In this document: positions 1 through 8,663 of the stretch, piece by piece
How positions within the stretch are numbered: the first letter of the stretch is position 1
Layout of the letters: each line of letters begins with the position of its first letter
Assembly (NCBI RefSeq): GCF_020829685.1
Contig: NZ_JAIVFR010000139.1
Coordinates: 1-10,393, forward strand
Length of the DNA stretch: 10,393 bases
Direction: 5' to 3'
DNA from: Nostoc sp. CHAB 5715
Lineage (GTDB): Bacteria; Cyanobacteriota; Cyanobacteriia; Cyanobacteriales; Nostocaceae
Notes under the pieces: model-generated
What the model was told of the DNA's origin: nothing
The model's input: only the letters and a program-made list of their open reading frames with translations
Databases searched by the model: none
Program-made: the position numbers and the translations under genes

Positions 1-1
1 A

Positions 2-622
2 GATTTGCGTGTTTCTCCTGAGGGTACGCCCATTGGCTACCTTCGGCTTACTCAATTCAATGCCAACGCCTCAACGGAATTGGCACACGCTATTTCTAGT
101 CTAGAAAAAAAAGGCGCTGCTGCCTACATTCTAGATTTACGAAATAATCCTGGGGGGTTATTACAATCAGGAATTGAAATCGCCCGTCTATGGTTAGACT
201 CTGGTACTATTGTCTACACTGTGAACCGACAAGGCATTCAAGGTAGTTTTGAAGCCTTTGGGCCACCCCTGACGACCGATCCTCTGGTGATTTTGGTGAA
301 TCAAGGAACTGCCAGTGCTAGTGAAATTCTTGCTGGCGCACTCCAAGATAATGGTCGTGCCCAGTTGGTAGGCGAAACCACCTTTGGAAAGGGCTTAATT
401 CAATCTTTATTTGAATTATCAGATGGTTCGGGCTTGGCAGTCACAATTGCTAAGTATGAAACTCCTCAACACCGGGATATCAATAAATTAGGTATTAAGC
501 CAGATCAAGTGATTTCCCAAGACCCAATTAACCGCGAACAGATTGGCACGAAAGCGGATCTGCAATATCAAGCAGCAGTGGAACTTTTGAAGAAAGACTC
601 GGTGGTGGCGGGGAAGGTGTAA
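2..622 (+). CDS. Carboxyl-terminal processing protease (peptidase S41), 3' part
   Basis: About 205 C-terminal residues of a CtpA-like serine protease; the frame is open to the left edge, so the N-terminal signal sequence and PDZ domain lie outside. Numbering from the TTG at 5, the S41 core shows GYLRL at 11-15, the conserved DLRNNPGG at 44-51, the nucleophile region GTASASEI at 101-108 and TFGKG at 126-130. Ser104 and Lys129 have the 25-residue spacing of the family's Ser/Lys dyad, with Gln133 four residues after the Lys. By family knowledge these enzymes act in the periplasm or thylakoid lumen and trim C-termini; in cyanobacteria CtpA matures the D1 protein of photosystem II. Cyanobacteria carry several Ctp paralogues and the missing N-terminus prevents choosing one. 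TAA stop at 620-622. The TTG at 5 is not a real start, since it falls inside the domain. Confidence 0.93.
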   Translation, partial: DLRVSPEGTPIGYLRLTQFNANASTELAHAISSLEKKGAAAYILDLRNNPGGLLQSGIEIARLWLDSGTIVYTVNRQGIQGSFEAFGPPLTTDPLVILVNQGTASASEILAGALQDNGRAQLVGETTFGKGLIQSLFELSDGSGLAVTIAKYETPQHRDINKLGIKPDQVISQDPINREQIGTKADLQYQAAVELLKKDSVVAGKV

Positions 623-625
623 AAA

Positions 626-640
626 GTTAGGAGTTAGGAG
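626..640. repeat. Short heptamer tandem repeat (gttagga x2)
   Basis: Two adjacent copies of gttagga plus a partial third start 4 bases after the protease stop; related 'attaggagt' recurs at 672-680. This matches the style of the short tandemly repeated sequences of heterocystous cyanobacteria. No coding role is seen. Confidence 0.55.
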
Positions 641-643
641 TAG

Positions 644-663
644 AGACGCGATTAATCGCGTCT
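644..663. repeat. Perfect 20 bp palindrome
   Basis: agacgcgattaatcgcgtct is its own exact reverse complement. I recall this type as a dispersed repeat in Nostoc-type genomes. It lies 22 bases after the protease stop and could fold in the transcript, but no T-run follows, so a terminator role is unproven. Confidence 0.7.
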
Positions 664-688
664 GTACAGGAATTAGGAGTTTGCCTTG

Positions 689-709
689 TTCCCAGTCATA
701 GACTGGGAA
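689..709. repeat. Hairpin, 9 bp stem and 3-base loop
   Basis: ttcccagtc / gactgggaa flank the loop ata and form a perfect stem, extendable by wobble pairs. It is the second strong hairpin after the protease gene. No T-tract follows, so it may help 3' end formation or simply be a dispersed repeat. Confidence 0.6.
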
Positions 710-794
710 TGACAGAATAATTACTAATTCATAATTAAAGAATGGCATTAAGGTGCAATATCTTGTATCAATTGACCAACAACACCATTTATTT

Positions 795-1030
795 ATGGTT
801 ACTGAGCGTTTCACTGAGCGCTCACGCCGAAGTCTTGTTGAAGTATGGGGATTGTAATGCGTGAATTTTGAATACTTCGGCTACGCCCTTACTTCGACGC
901 AGCGAGCGTACAAGTCGGCTACGCTCAGGACAAGCTCAGTACAAGTTTTGAATACTTCGGCTACGCCCTTCTCTACGAGAGGCTGCGCCAACGGCTACGC
1001 TCAGGACAAGCTCAGTACAAGTTTTGAATT
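795..1030. repeat. Cluster of interleaved direct repeats without a gene
   Basis: A 25 bp unit is present at 866-890 and 946-970, and a 38 bp unit at 916-953 and 992-1029. Each pair is identical as read by eye, at offsets of 80 and 76 bp. A palindrome (tgagcgctca) lies at 815-824, and the core acttcggctacgc recurs at 874 and 954. The 'ttcggctacgc' and 'gctacgctcag' words are typical of dispersed cyanobacterial repeats. An open frame crosses the region (GTG at 861 to 1097), but its product is built from the repeats and is not believable as a protein. Confidence 0.75.
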
Positions 1031-1300
1031 CGGAGCGAAACGACGTTGCCAAATTGGGAATTTCCCGCGATTGCTTTGCCATGTTTTGCGACAATAATTT
1101 GACGGGCGATCGCTTATTTGTCGCATCAAAGTATGCTCTCGATTTTATTGCTCCCAGAATTTTTTTATTACGCTTGGATTAAGCTTTTTTCTCTCCCATG
1201 CTTGTCTTAACAGATAAATTTCCACAAAATCAAGCGATTGGCTTATAGGTTAACCCAAGGCTGGCGCAGTAAGCAGCGCGTTGAGACTTGAGCTATGGGG
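1031..1300. other. Intergenic stretch with no recognised gene
   Basis: Between the repeat cluster and the stop of the giant kinase I see one HIP1 octamer (1106-1113), a short inverted repeat (gggaatttccc near 1056), and AT-rich sequence. No convincing terminator for the minus-strand kinase gene could be picked out. Confidence 0.5.
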
Positions 1301-4300
1301 TTACTCAACACTCAGCACTCCTGAACGAACTGGTAATGTAATGACAAATTCTGTTCCTTGTCCCAATACAGAGGTGCAGAGAAGTTTGCCACTGTGGGTT
1401 TCTTCGATAATTTGATGAGCGATCGCAAGTCCTAATCCTGTCCCCTTACCGACAGCTTTAGTCGTAAATAAATGGTCAAAAATCTTTTCTTTTACTTCTT
1501 CAGTCATTCCCTTACCATTATCAGCAATGATAATTTTTATCCAATCTTCTTCTAGGAAAGTTGTAATTATAATTCGATTCCCCTTAAGCTGAATATCCTC
1601 AAAGCAGCGTCCATTATTCGATTCTTCTAAAGCATCAATAGCATTGGCTAAAATATTCATAAATACCTGATTTAATTGACCAGGAAAACATTCAATTTCG
1701 GGGATATTTCCATAGTTTTTGACTACTTCAATGGCAGGACGCTGTTCGTTCGCCTTCAGACAATGTTTCAAAATTAAAATCGTGCTATCAATACCTTGGT
1801 GGATGTGAAATGGCACTTTATAATCTCTATCAGCACGGGAGAAAGTGCGGAGGCTGGTGCTAATATTTTTTAATCTTTCACACGCCATAGACATAGAATC
1901 AATCATCTTAGGCAAGTCTTCTAAGCTGTAATCCAAGTCAATTTCTTCGGCATGGTCAAGAATTTTTTCATTTTTGCTGGGTAAACTTTTTTGATAAAGT
2001 CTGAGATGTTCAAAAATATCAGCAATAGTGGGTTTGGCTTGTTTGAGACTGGCAGCAATGAAACCGAGAGGATTATTCATTTCGTGAGCTACACCAGCAA
2101 CTAAATTACCCAGTGCTGACATTTTTTCACTTTGGACTATTTGTAATTGGGCATTTTGTAGATCGATTAGTGCTTGTTGCAAATCAAGAGATTTTTGCTG
2201 TAAGGCAAGTTCTGATTGTTTGCGATCGCTAATATCTCGCATCACAACTACTGCACCGAGTTTGTTACCTGAAAGATCGATGATCGCTTGTCCGCTTGCT
2301 AATAAAATTCTTTTAGAACCATGCTTCGGCACAATTACCATTTCGGCATTTTCGACGATTTCCCCTTGCAAGGCGCGAAACAGAGGAATTTCCGTTTTTG
2401 ATAGGGGTGTTTGACCATCCAGTTGATAGAGATCGAAGTGTTCTGTCCATTTTTCTGCTGGTAATGATTCTACTGGTAAGCCATGAAATTCACGAGTTGC
2501 TTTGTTAAATAAAGTTAATTTACCACTAGCATCGCAAACAACAATCCCATCGGTAATATTATGAATGATGGCATTCAAAAACTCTCGTTCTTTGGCTAGA
2601 GATGCTTCGGCCTGTTTGCCATTGCTAATATCAATCACCACTCCATCCCAAATGATTGAGCCATCGGCTTGTCGCTCTGGCCGAGCAGCAGATTGAATCC
2701 ATTTCACGGTTCCTGAAGGCAGGATAATGCGCCATTCTTGCTCAAACGGTGTGAGATTTTCGGCAGAGTAGGCGATCGCTTGGGTAATAGCTGGTTGATC
2801 GTCAGGATGATGCATGGCGTAAAGGTTATGCGTCCCAGCCATCACTGACTCTGGCTCTAACCCATATAAATCGAAACAGCCAGAGCTAGCGTAGGGTGTT
2901 GAAGTTGAACCGTCAGCCCCCAAACGGAATTGGTACACCATACCAGGAATATTATTCGCCAAATTTTGGAAGCGGATTTCACTAGCCTGCAATTTTGCTA
3001 GAGATTGTGTTAACTGTTGAGCATAGTTTTGAGAATTTTGATAAAGTCGGGCATTTTCCAGAGAAATTGCAGCTTGAGCGCAAAGTAAGTTTAGCAGTTC
3101 GACGCGATCGCTCGTAAAGGCTTTGGTTACTAAGTTATTTTCCAGATACAAAATGCCCAGCAACTTACCTTGATGCAAAATCGGGCAACACAAGATACTT
3201 TTGGGCTGCTGTCGTTGAATATAGGGGTCATTAATTAATTGCGGATGCACTGTGGCATCAATAATCACTTTTGGTTGTAAGCTGCGTTTGACGGTATTAA
3301 TTAAGCCCACTGGCACATCAACAGAGTCTTCAACAGACTGTGGGTTGAGCAACATTGGGTAAAAATCGACTTTAGCAGCCTGTTTCTGTACACTGCTCAG
3401 GGAAAGCTGTGCTAACGCCTGAATTAGCAAACGATCTGACTCCAAAAGCATGAACACACACTTATCCGCTCCGGCATTTTCAATGACGATATGCAGTAAT
3501 GCTTTTAGCAGTTTTTCGAGTTCGATTTCCCCAGAAAGGGTTTGATAAGCTTTGAGAATGGCAGCTAAATCTAAAGCAACAGAGACGCTACTACTGGAAG
3601 TGGCAAAACTGGTGGAGGTAACACTTTTCAAGGGGAAGATAGTTTCGTTAGTTGAGAAGGGAGAACGGGTTTGCTCAAGGATGGGGGCGAGGAGTTGGGG
3701 ATAGCGTCGTTCCAAGTCGGCGACTTTGGCTTTAGCGCCCCAACGAGCATAACCATAGTAGGCTTGAGTCATGTATTCCCCAGCTATGCGCTGTTTGCCC
3801 CAATCGAGGTAAAATTTGGCGGCTAGTTCATTGGCCAGAGCTTCTTCTTGGATGTAACCGTTTTCTTTAGCAAGAACAATGGCGCGATCGTACAAATCTA
3901 TTGCCTGGGCTTTGTTGCCTTGCACTCGCTCTCGTTCCGCCTCGACTAGATGAAACTTGTGCAAGAAATTCATCGGCGCATGAGTTGCCCAGTATTTGAG
4001 TTTTTCTTGATTGGCAGCGATGCATTCCTTCATTTGCTGCTGTTCTAGGGTTGAAAGTTGCTCAAACCATGCTAATTGAGCTAAAGACTCATAGAAATGA
4101 AAGATGGGTACATATAAAAAAGCCAGGACAGCATCCAAATACTGTCTTGCCTGCCCAGCCTGTTCTACGGCTTGTTCAAACTCTGAAAATAGATAGGACA
4201 CAACCAGTTTGTTAATCCACAGCAATGCTAATCCGGTGCGATCGCCTGCTGCTTCATGTAATGGAAGTTGATGCTGTTCATTGTAGGCTGCACCGCTGAA

Positions 4301-7300
4301 CACTACTACGTTATCTGCATTGCCTATCAAATTCAGCAAAATTTGTTGACTCAACTGGCAATAGGTCAGAGTTAGATTTTGCTTGAGGTGCTTGAGTGCT
4401 TCACAATATCCGGCAACTTCCGACTCCAGTTGCGTTAAATTCTGTCCGGCAAAATAGGAGTAAAAACCGTAGTTATACGCAGAGTAGCCCGCGAAAGCCA
4501 AATCGCCTACATCTAAACAGGTACAATAGGCCATCTGCAAGGGTTGTAATGTCTCACGCAGGTGCATTTTCCAATGCCTTGTGTACAAATAGACTAGTAA
4601 TAAAGTTTTCCCCTTCAATTCGGAATTTTGATAAGGGACTAGCAAATCAAGGGATAACTGACCGAATTCATAACCTAATTCAACGTTTCCGAACACACCA
4701 CACATTAATATTCCATAAGAGACATAGCTAAAGGTCGAGGTTGACTCATTGCCATACACGACGGACAGATAAACCTTTTTTAAAATCACCAGTAAATACA
4801 GCAGTGGCACAGACAGATAAGCACAGGGTGCTGCCGATGTCAAAATTCGAGCTGCTGCCACGATAGTCACATCCGTTGCTTGGCTGAGGTTGAGTAACTC
4901 CCCAGGTAACCGCTCTCCAATCGCCTCTGAGACGGTACTAAAGGCAGTTGCCACGTCGTCTTGGGTAGGCGCTGCGGGCAGTTCCACTCCCAATTGCTTT
5001 AAGATGGCAAGTGCCGCCGCGATCGCTTGAGTAAAATGACCCTGAGCGGTGAATGCCTCAATCTTCACCTCATAAACGCTGATTTGATCTAATGGGGTTT
5101 TGGCGTGGTTCAGGACAAGACAGGCATTGGCTGCCATCTGCTCTAAATCACCGCTCAGATAGGCGGCTTCTGTGGCGACTTGATGGAGTGCTAGGGTCAA
5201 CTCATACTGATGCTGCCAACTGTTTTGAGCGAGTAACCCAATGCCCACCTGGGCATATTTGCAGGCGCCAGTATAGGCGGTCGCCGCTTTTGCCTTGCGA
5301 CTTGCCATCAGGTTGAACTGCGCGAGGGCTTGCCGTTCTGCTGATTGGGTAATCAATTCAACTGCCACATTGAGTTGACTGACGATTTCAAAAATGCGTT
5401 CTTCCCGGTTGCTTTCGGGGGTATTACTCAAGAGTAACTGTCCAATCTTCAAGTGAACGGCTTGTTTTTCATCGCTGGGAATCAGGGAGTATGCCGCTTG
5501 TTGCACCCGGTCATGTAAAAACTTATAAGTAACTGTCATTTGTTCTTGGTCATTGGTCATTTGTTTTTGATCGTCTACAAATGACATAGGCGGTTCGCCT
5601 TGCCGCAGGGTATGACTATTGACAAATGACTCCTGTTGATAAAACTTATAAACTTCACTTTGGGGTAAAATCAAACCTGACTGCAAGGCTTTCCATAAAC
5701 TTGCAGCAGCTTCGATTTGGGATTGTTCAGAAACGATCGCTAACGTCGCCAAATCAAACTGATTGCCAATACAAGCTGCCAGTTTCAAAACATCTTGAGT
5801 GATATCGGGCAATTTCTGAAGCTGTTGTGCCATAAATTCCACTACATCATCGGTGAGAGCAAGCGATCGCACTTGCGCTACATCACACTGCCAAAAACCT
5901 CCCTCCCAATCAAAGGTAATCAGCCCATCCTCATGTAGCGCTTTCAAAAACTGAGTTGTGAAAAAGGGATTGCCTTTAGCTTTTTGATAAACTAACTCTG
6001 TCAACGGCAATGCTTGGCTTGTTGCACAACTGAGGGAATCGGCGATTAAATGGTTCACATCTGCTTGACTCAAGGGAAATAGAGTCAGAGTGTTGACACC
6101 AGAAGATTCCTTTTCAATTTCATCTAGCGTCAACATGAGGGGATGAGCTGCAAATACCTCGTTATCGCGGTATGCGCCAATAACGAATAGATAACCGCAA
6201 TCGCTCTGGGCCATCAACAGCTTCAGCAAATTGAGCGATGCCGAATCTGCCCACTGCAAATCATCGAGAAACATCACCAACGGATGCTCTGGTGTGGTAA
6301 AGACTTGAATAAACTTTTGGAACAGCAAATTGAAACGGTTCTGTGCCGCACTGCCCGATAATTCAGCGATCGCAGGCTGTTTACCGATTATCTGCTCCAG
6401 TTCAGGAATCACCTCGATCAAGAGTTGCCCGTTCTCGCCAACTGCCGCTAAAATCTTACTCTGCCATTGCTTTAGTTGGGTATCGCTTTCACTAAGCAAC
6501 TGTCCCATCAAATCACGAAAGGCTTGTACAAAAGCAGACAGAGGAATGTTGCGGTTAAATTGGTCATACTTGCCTTTGATGAAGTAGCCATTCCACCGCA
6601 CAATCGGCTTATGCACTTCATTGACAACTGCGGTTTTGCCAATGCCAGAGAAACCTGCCACCAGCATCAGTTGGGAGCCACCATTGGCAACATTACCAAA
6701 TGCTTCCAGTAACGTCTGTACTTCCGATTCGCGTCCGTAGAGTTTTTCTCTGATGAGAAAGCGATCGCTAATATCTCGCTGTCCCAAATCAAACCAGGTA
6801 TGTTTGCCTGTTTCTCGCCACTGTTCTAAGCAAGTAACGAGGTCATGTTTAAGCCCTAGCACACTCTGATAGCGGTCTTCCGCGTTCTTCGCCATCAGTT
6901 TGCGGATAATTTCACTCAGCATCAAGGGCAAATCGGGGTTGAAATCGCTGGCGTTGGGTGGAAGTTTCGCAATGTGGTAATGCACCAACTCCATCGGTTC
7001 CTGGGATTCAAAGGGCAGTTGTCCACTCAGTAACTCAAAGAAAGTTACACCTAATGAATAGAAATCGCTGCGGTAGTCAATGCCCCTGTTCATCCGTCCG
7101 GTTTGCTCTGGCGACAGATAAGCTAGCGTTCCCTCCAGCCCGTTGGGACTTTGGATCTCCTGGGTTTCTCGTGGTAGGAGTGAGGCAATACTAAAATCAA
7201 TCAGCTTAACTTGTTTGGTGTCAGGGTGAATCAGGATGTTGGCTGGTTTAATGTCTTTGTGAATGACCCGCTGTTGATGCAACCGATGTAAAATGTCTAG

Positions 7301-7678
7301 CAGTTGCAGAACAATGGGTAAAAATTGCTCTAATGTCAGTGTTTTTCCTTGAGTAAATTCCCGCAAGGAAATGCCACCAAAGTCCTCCATTACCAGGGCA
7401 TAGCCATTGTGATAGGCTTCCAGGCTGTAGGGTTTGATAATGCCAGGAATATCTAGATTTTTAGCGATCGCATATTGGTTGCGAAACTGTACTAATTCGT
7501 TAAAAGTTGGGTATTCTTGTTTTAAGAGCTTGATGACAACTGGTAGGCGTTGGCGAAGCCCACCGAAGGTATCGCATTCTCGTACTGCCCGATACACTTG
7601 AGTACGAGAACCTGAATAAAGTTGCTCTATGATTTGGTATCCAGCGATCCTTATAATTCCATCAACTTTTGCGCTCAT
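1301..7678 (-). CDS. Giant multi-sensor Ser/Thr kinase - AAA ATPase - GAF - PAS - PAS - histidine kinase
   Basis: A 2125-residue cytoplasmic-type signalling protein with no membrane segment noticed. The Hanks-type kinase (~13-280) has a degenerate glycine loop, Lys50 in [12 protein letters not shown] with Asp142 and Asn147, DFS with Asp161 in place of DFG, and SPE at 189-191. The AAA_16-like ATPase (~310-590) has P-loop GFSGIGKT (342-349, Lys348) and Walker B LDDLQWAD (Asp472/Asp473). A long helical, TPR-like region follows (~735-1330), then GAF (~1370-1545), PAS (~1563-1680), PAS (~1697-1820), HisKA with His1865 in [10 protein letters not shown], and a HATPase with Asn2012, ADNGKGM (Asp2053) and GKGTGLGLA. 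There is no receiver domain. This order matches the HstK-type family of Anabaena/Nostoc; ligand and targets are unknown. The start is supported by the usual short lead before the kinase domain, though no clear ribosome site precedes it. Two segments (~36-46, ~682-716) look like repeat DNA read in frame. Confidence 0.95.
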   Translation of the reverse strand: MSAKVDGIIRIAGYQIIEQLYSGSRTQVYRAVRECDTFGGLRQRLPVVIKLLKQEYPTFNELVQFRNQYAIAKNLDIPGIIKPYSLEAYHNGYALVMEDFGGISLREFTQGKTLTLEQFLPIVLQLLDILHRLHQQRVIHKDIKPANILIHPDTKQVKLIDFSIASLLPRETQEIQSPNGLEGTLAYLSPEQTGRMNRGIDYRSDFYSLGVTFFELLSGQLPFESQEPMELVHYHIAKLPPNASDFNPDLPLMLSEIIRKLMAKNAEDRYQSVLGLKHDLVTCLEQWRETGKHTWFDLGQRDISDRFLIREKLYGRESEVQTLLEAFGNVANGGSQLMLVAGFSGIGKTAVVNEVHKPIVRWNGYFIKGKYDQFNRNIPLSAFVQAFRDLMGQLLSESDTQLKQWQSKILAAVGENGQLLIEVIPELEQIIGKQPAIAELSGSAAQNRFNLLFQKFIQVFTTPEHPLVMFLDDLQWADSASLNLLKLLMAQSDCGYLFVIGAYRDNEVFAAHPLMLTLDEIEKESSGVNTLTLFPLSQADVNHLIADSLSCATSQALPLTELVYQKAKGNPFFTTQFLKALHEDGLITFDWEGGFWQCDVAQVRSLALTDDVVEFMAQQLQKLPDITQDVLKLAACIGNQFDLATLAIVSEQSQIEAAASLWKALQSGLILPQSEVYKFYQQESFVNSHTLRQGEPPMSFVDDQKQMTNDQEQMTVTYKFLHDRVQQAAYSLIPSDEKQAVHLKIGQLLLSNTPESNREERIFEIVSQLNVAVELITQSAERQALAQFNLMASRKAKAATAYTGACKYAQVGIGLLAQNSWQHQYELTLALHQVATEAAYLSGDLEQMAANACLVLNHAKTPLDQISVYEVKIEAFTAQGHFTQAIAAALAILKQLGVELPAAPTQDDVATAFSTVSEAIGERLPGELLNLSQATDVTIVAAARILTSAAPCAYLSVPLLYLLVILKKVYLSVVYGNESTSTFSYVSYGILMCGVFGNVELGYEFGQLSLDLLVPYQNSELKGKTLLLVYLYTRHWKMHLRETLQPLQMAYCTCLDVGDLAFAGYSAYNYGFYSYFAGQNLTQLESEVAGYCEALKHLKQNLTLTYCQLSQQILLNLIGNADNVVVFSGAAYNEQHQLPLHEAAGDRTGLALLWINKLVVSYLFSEFEQAVEQAGQARQYLDAVLAFLYVPIFHFYESLAQLAWFEQLSTLEQQQMKECIAANQEKLKYWATHAPMNFLHKFHLVEAERERVQGNKAQAIDLYDRAIVLAKENGYIQEEALANELAAKFYLDWGKQRIAGEYMTQAYYGYARWGAKAKVADLERRYPQLLAPILEQTRSPFSTNETIFPLKSVTSTSFATSSSSVSVALDLAAILKAYQTLSGEIELEKLLKALLHIVIENAGADKCVFMLLESDRLLIQALAQLSLSSVQKQAAKVDFYPMLLNPQSVEDSVDVPVGLINTVKRSLQPKVIIDATVHPQLINDPYIQRQQPKSILCCPILHQGKLLGILYLENNLVTKAFTSDRVELLNLLCAQAAISLENARLYQNSQNYAQQLTQSLAKLQASEIRFQNLANNIPGMVYQFRLGADGSTSTPYASSGCFDLYGLEPESVMAGTHNLYAMHHPDDQPAITQAIAYSAENLTPFEQEWRIILPSGTVKWIQSAARPERQADGSIIWDGVVIDISNGKQAEASLAKEREFLNAIIHNITDGIVVCDASGKLTLFNKATREFHGLPVESLPAEKWTEHFDLYQLDGQTPLSKTEIPLFRALQGEIVENAEMVIVPKHGSKRILLASGQAIIDLSGNKLGAVVVMRDISDRKQSELALQQKSLDLQQALIDLQNAQLQIVQSEKMSALGNLVAGVAHEMNNPLGFIAASLKQAKPTIADIFEHLRLYQKSLPSKNEKILDHAEEIDLDYSLEDLPKMIDSMSMACERLKNISTSLRTFSRADRDYKVPFHIHQGIDSTILILKHCLKANEQRPAIEVVKNYGNIPEIECFPGQLNQVFMNILANAIDALEESNNGRCFEDIQLKGNRIIITTFLEEDWIKIIIADNGKGMTEEVKEKIFDHLFTTKAVGKGTGLGLAIAHQIIEETHSGKLLCTSVLGQGTEFVITLPVRSGVLSVE
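5533..5635. repeat. Repeat-derived in-frame insert in the giant kinase gene
   Basis: Contains ttggtcattggtcatttgt-type heptamers (5547-5565) and inverted arms: gtcatttgt near 5535 and 5557 against acaaatgac near 5577 and 5622, around a GC-richer ggcggttcgccttgccgc core. This is typical of intergenic cyanobacterial repeats. On the coding strand it gives about 34 low-complexity residues (roughly 682-716) rich in Q, M, T and D between the ATPase part and the conserved [13 protein letters not shown] block. The 11 bp aaaacttataa occurs on both sides (5518-5528, 5641-5651). Confidence 0.65.
7541..7573. repeat. Repeat-like in-frame insert in the kinase N-lobe
   Basis: On the coding strand this segment reads cgataccttcggtgggctt and then cgccaacgcctacc, a word type common in dispersed Nostoc-type repeats. 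It encodes residues ~36-46 ([11 protein letters not shown]), placed between the degenerate glycine loop and the VVIK lysine, where I recall only a few residues in family members. Confidence 0.6.
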
Positions 7679-7698
7679 AAATTTTTACGAAAATCTCT

Positions 7699-7727
7699 GT
7701 ATACTAGCGTTATGATTCCCAAGACAA
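7699..7727 (-). promoter_or_regulatory. Weak candidate promoter for the giant kinase gene
   Basis: On the minus strand, TTGTCT (7722-7727) is followed after 17 bases by GTATAC (7699-7704), or after 15 by TAGTAT (7701-7706), about 20 bases before the ATG. Both boxes are imperfect, so this is only a candidate. Confidence 0.25.
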
Positions 7728-7756
7728 TATCTTAGTTAACAAACGTTAGAAAATTT

Positions 7757-7800
7757 GCATTGGGCATTGGGCATTGGGCATTGGGCATTGGGCATTGGGC
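7757..7800. repeat. Heptanucleotide tandem array (gcattgg x6)
   Basis: Six uninterrupted exact copies of gcattgg plus gc. This is a classic short tandemly repeated (STRR-like) array of filamentous cyanobacteria. It lies about 80 bases upstream of the giant kinase ATG and abuts the foldback element; copy number is likely to vary between strains. Confidence 0.85.
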
Positions 7801-8044
7801 AGGAGATAGGAGCAAAGCCGGAGATGCTCCGCCTCCGGGCAGTTCGAGCTTACGGAACCCACGTTTAAAAACATGGGATTGGATCTTGGACGCAATGCAA
7901 ATTGCGCTATGCGTCTCGATACAATTCTTCTTTTAAACTGGGCAATGACCCAGAACTAAAGTTTTTATTCATACTTCTTTCCGTAAGCTCGAACTGCCCG
8001 ACGCTCGCGGACTCGCTTGCCGCCGGCGCTATCTGCCTCCTGCC
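7798..8044. mobile_element. Foldback (inverted-repeat) element of ~250 bp
   Basis: A perfect 22 bp inverted repeat (7836-7857 and 7979-8000) lies inside longer imperfect arms that begin with ggcagga at 7798 and end with tcctgcc at 8044. The centre (7858-7978) has smaller hairpins, such as gacgca...tgcgtc near 7889-7916 and ctggg...cccag near 7938-7953. No open frame is credible. It could be a MITE-like or foldback repeat, or a structured RNA. No target-site duplication is evident. Confidence 0.55.
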
Positions 8045-8192
8045 TTCTTTGTAATAAACCTACACCTGTCAGGCAGGGGGAGAAGAAATCGGATAGTCGT
8101 ATTGGATACAGGAATTGAGTAATTTAATTTTTGTCAGTCCCTAAAGTGGGGCGTTACAGATCATAGTGCGTCTAAAAAAGTTAAACAAACAT

Positions 8193-8220
8193 ATTGATAT
8201 ATCAATGCATTTGCTATACA
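8193..8220 (+). promoter_or_regulatory. Candidate promoter with palindromic operator for the small peptide gene
   Basis: A perfect 14 bp palindrome, attgatatatcaat (8193-8206), contains a -35-like TTGATA (8194-8199). After 15 bases comes TATACA (8215-8220), preceded by TG one base upstream like an extended -10. This lies 36 bases before the ATG at 8257. The overlap of palindrome and -35 would suit a dimeric repressor, which is inferred. Confidence 0.45.
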
Positions 8221-8256
8221 TTTTTTATGTAAGTTTTAATTTTACAGGTTTAAGGA

Positions 8257-8472
8257 ATGGCTATTAAAATTTTAGAATTAAGTACTCTGACGGAGCTTAG
8301 TAAAGAAGAAGAAAGGTGTAAAGGAGGTATTGGAGAGACCGTTCCTACCGTACCCAAAACCGAGGATGCTGGGACACACCCTAAATCTTCCTTAATAACT
8401 GTTTTACCAAAACCAATTGTTGTGCCAAAACCAATTGTTGTGCCAACACCAACTGTTGTGGAGACAACCTAA
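8257..8472 (+). CDS. Small peptide with double-glycine-like leader and Pro/Val repeat tail
   Basis: A 71-residue product of unrecognised family. Residues 1-24 resemble a double-glycine leader: a hydrophobic/acidic start, then LTELSKEEE at 11-19 and a Gly-Gly at 23-24, comparable with the LSxEEL...GG leaders that C39-peptidase transporters cleave. The fit is imperfect: Arg20, Cys21 and Lys22 replace the usual small or hydrophobic residues before GG. The predicted 47-residue core is rich in Pro, Val and Thr and ends in PKPIVV, PKPIVV, PTPTVV. Cys21 is the only cysteine, and it lies in the leader. ATG is preceded by AGG at 8246-8248 (8-base spacing); AAGGA also abuts the start. Its own promoter-like signals and downstream terminator suggest a single-gene unit. 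No transporter or modifying enzyme is in the window. A secreted peptide or bacteriocin-like role is inference; a repeat-rich spurious frame is possible but less likely. Confidence 0.6.
   Translation: MAIKILELSTLTELSKEEERCKGGIGETVPTVPKTEDAGTHPKSSLITVLPKPIVVPKPIVVPTPTVVETT
8407..8460 (+). repeat. 18 bp tandem repeat x3 inside the small peptide gene
   Basis: Two exact copies of ccaaaaccaattgttgtg (8407-8424, 8425-8442) are followed by a third copy with two differences (8443-8460). The period is a multiple of three and encodes six-residue units PKPIVV, PKPIVV, PTPTVV, so copy number can change without breaking the frame. Confidence 0.9.
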
Positions 8473-8550
8473 GTATAAACTGCTACTAGTAATTTTTTAA
8501 GATAGAAAGTAGCTATTGTTCCTACGTTTAACTAGGTGGCATTGAAACAA

Positions 8551-8587
8551 AAACCGGAGAAGACAGGTAACTTTTCCGGCTTTTTTG
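8551..8587. terminator. Bidirectional Rho-independent terminator
   Basis: Stem ccggagaag (8554-8562) / cttttccgg (8571-8579) has one G-T pair and an 8-base loop. On the plus strand it is followed by ctttttt. On the minus strand the same stem is followed by a T-rich run (tttttgttt). It lies 80 bases after the small peptide stop and could also end transcription of the convergent histidine kinase gene. Confidence 0.8.
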
Positions 8588-8626
8588 CTTGTATTTAGTA
8601 CATTTTCCGCTAATACAAATTTTCTG

Positions 8627-8663
8627 CTTTAGTTGTGGCTCTCAACCTACAACTAAAGTTTTT
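8627..8663 (+). terminator. Second hairpin with T-run, possible terminator
   Basis: A perfect 10 bp stem, ctttagttgt (8627-8636) / acaactaaag (8649-8658), with a 12-base loop is followed by ttttt (8659-8663). The stem is AT-rich and hence weaker than the one upstream. It directly abuts the MITE-like element. Confidence 0.4.

Noticed and set aside
644..709. Rho-independent terminator for the protease
   Set aside because: The hairpins are strong but no T-run follows either, so they were listed as repeats only.
488..814. Minus-strand open frame of 108 codons overlapping the protease end
   Set aside because: It overlaps the conserved S41 coding sequence antisense, spans palindromic repeats, and its product has no recognisable domain.
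861..1097. Plus-strand open frame with GTG start
   Set aside because: The product is almost wholly translated direct repeats (repeated 'LSTSFEFG/NTSATPFS'-like stretches), with no ribosome site or domain.
4396..4731. Plus-strand open frame inside the giant kinase gene
   Set aside because: Antisense to the helical region of a convincing 2125-codon gene; no domain or start signal.
5533..5635. CRISPR-like array
   Set aside because: The repeats are short heptamers and inverted words without regular unique spacers.
7757..7800. Replication-origin-like iterons
   Set aside because: The unit is a perfect 7-mer array of the common cyanobacterial STRR type, with no DnaA boxes or replication gene nearby.
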